In this document: piece by piece, positions 62,804-64,000 of the stretch | Position numbering within the stretch: the first letter of the stretch is position 1 | Layout of the letters: every line of letters starts with the position of its first letter | Assembly (NCBI GenBank): GCA_902702965.1 | Contig: CACRXP010000001.1 | Span: 5,426,142 to 5,490,141, forward strand | Direction of reading: 5' to 3' | Length of the DNA: 64,000 nucleotides | DNA from: Spirometra erinaceieuropaei | Lineage: Eukaryota; Platyhelminthes; Cestoda; Diphyllobothriidea; Diphyllobothriidae | The notes under the pieces: model-generated | Database searches by the model: none | The model's input: only the letters and a program-made list of their open reading frames with translations | Told to the model about the DNA's origin: nothing | Translations under genes and position numbers: made by a program

Positions 62804-64000
62804 TCTCCTTGGTGCCCTTCTTGACGGAAATTTGCCAACGCTTACGTGTCAGCAGTGTGAGAAGCTCATGCCTCTCATTAACCTGGTTGCAACTGCGACT
62901 GAAGACAGGCAAAAACGAGGTTTCAACTTTATATTAAAAAACTTTCCCAAGAGTAGACAGCCAATTGATGTCGCCTTTCAATTCCTTTTTCATGCGGCTT
63001 CAACTTTAGGATCGCGGAAGCTAAAAGGCTTTCATCTAGGAGCAAGAATCCACCCATTCTTGTCAAACTCTTTTCATCGATAGAAGTGGATTTTATTTTC
63101 TCCCATTTGGAGCGATCAACTCAATACCTCAGGGCAAATAAACTTTTTATTAGTCGGGACCAGACTCCACTGCAACGAAAAATTTCTCCTCTTTTACCAA
63201 ACGTAAAGCCAACCCCGAATTCTACCTTAATGTCTTTTTCCTCTAAAGCAGTTTCTCCATCTGGTGTCGACCAAATCCCCCCACTATCTACAGCGGCCCC
63301 AGTTCCATCTAGCTCTTCGACTGATCACATTATCACAGAGACGGTTAAAACTAGCCTCTTTAAAACTCCCCCACGGAGCAAGGATTGTTCAAATGCGGCT
63401 CCCAAATTTATAAGGGAGCTTGATCTTAACAGTAAAGATGAGCCAGTCATTGAAGCACAAGCGACTCCCAGCACTCAGAATTGTGATTCAGTTAATAAAC
63501 TTACATCGAATCCACCCCGTTCCCGCGCCTGGCCACTCAGGTCTTACCTTGCAGTTAGGTCTAATAAGCTAGATGAGAGTTCAGGGAGGTCTTTATCTGT
63601 TCCTATCCTGAATTCTCAACTTAACGCCACAGTTGTGAAGCCCTCTTACACATCAGACTGCAAAATGCAAGTATATGGCATTGCTGATAAATTTTCCAAT
63701 CCCGTTGCTAGCCTGACACCCCAAATAATAAAGCCCTTTCCTGATGTTTACTGTTTCCCGAAACCATTACGTCCGCCACCTAACATAAACTACCCCTCGT
63801 ATTATGCTAACAATTCCCAAAATCCTATTTTCTTGTCTCCTATTTTTCCAACCCAACAAAATAGTTTTCCTCTTCCTGGGTCCTCCTCAAATGTTTTTCC
63901 ACCTAATGCTGCATCTGTAACTAGTAATTATCCCATAAATTTTAGACCGCAGCAACTTTGTCCTCCACCAATTGCTCCGTTCCAACAGCTTAATTTTCCA
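62804..64000 (+). mobile_element. Non-LTR retrotransposon D, ORF1 region, running off the window
   Basis: LDGNLPTLTCQQCEKLMPLI, FILKNFPKSRQPIDVAFQF, then after a frameshift near 63,010 AKRLSSRSKNPPILVKLF, RANKLFISRDQTPLQRK, and a long open frame rich in Pro, Ser and Asn to the window edge. This resembles a LINE ORF1: zinc-like CxxC, helical segment, RRM-like strand (PPILVKLF) and low-complexity C-terminus. Related to the fragment at 56,110-56,300. The open frame from about 63,010 lacks a stop for some 330 codons. Confidence 0.68.

Noticed and set aside
1..64000. CRISPR array, bacterial operon or phage
   Set aside because: No regularly spaced repeats, no operonic ORFs or ribosome-binding sites; splice-defined exons and LINEs show a eukaryotic genome.

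Overview
The window is eukaryotic genomic DNA, most likely from a flatworm and probably a tapeworm. It is a large, repeat-choked genome. One spliced gene on the minus strand covers about 45 kb (50,822 down to about 5,660), and nearly everything else is intronic or flanking mobile-element debris. The repeats (Penelope-like, RTE-like and CR1-like retroelements, a Helitron, tRNA-derived SINEs, degenerate TTAGGG tracts) and the introns of several kb fit a diphyllobothriidean cestode. That assignment is inference from the kinds of element present, not from a match I could run.

The gene is a Son of sevenless (SOS) type Ras guanine-nucleotide exchange factor. I assembled 19 coding exons by eye. All internal junctions are GT..AG, every phase is consistent, and the sum is 5,556 nt (1,851 codons plus stop). 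In protein order it encodes a histone-fold-like start, a Dbl-homology (DH) domain split by a roughly 200-residue Ser/Thr/Ala-rich insert, a PH domain with an Ala-rich loop, the Ras exchange motif (REM), the Cdc25 catalytic domain, and a long proline-rich tail with several PxxPxR/K SH3-binding sites for Grb2-type adaptors. A polyA signal lies about 90 bp past the stop. A strong pyrimidine-tract acceptor sits just before the first ATG, which suggests trans-splicing or a 5' UTR intron.

Layout. 0-5.6 kb: 3' flank with repeats, a Penelope-like (PLE) fragment carrying a GIY-YIG endonuclease and a hammerhead-ribozyme-like motif, and degenerate telomeric repeats. 5.7-18.6 kb: proline-rich tail exons separated by introns holding a C2H2 zinc-finger repeat, PLE and SINE copies. 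18.6-38 kb: Cdc25, REM and PH exons; introns hold a CR1 fragment, RTE fragments, PLEs and a Helitron of about 3.5 kb that fills one intron almost completely. 38-51 kb: PH, DH and histone-like exons, a second PLE inverted relative to the one at 31 kb, and a 114-base N gap. 51-64 kb: upstream flank with PLE and RTE fragments and a nest of LINEs, the largest being a nearly complete CR1-like element (57.6-62.0 kb) with two nonsense codons in ORF2.

The most interesting signals are ribozyme-like. PLE tails repeatedly carry a CTGANGA...GAAA core with a minimal two-base-pair stem III that changes in a compensatory way between copies. A tRNA-derived SINE family carries a separate hammerhead-like fold immediately downstream of its tRNA head.
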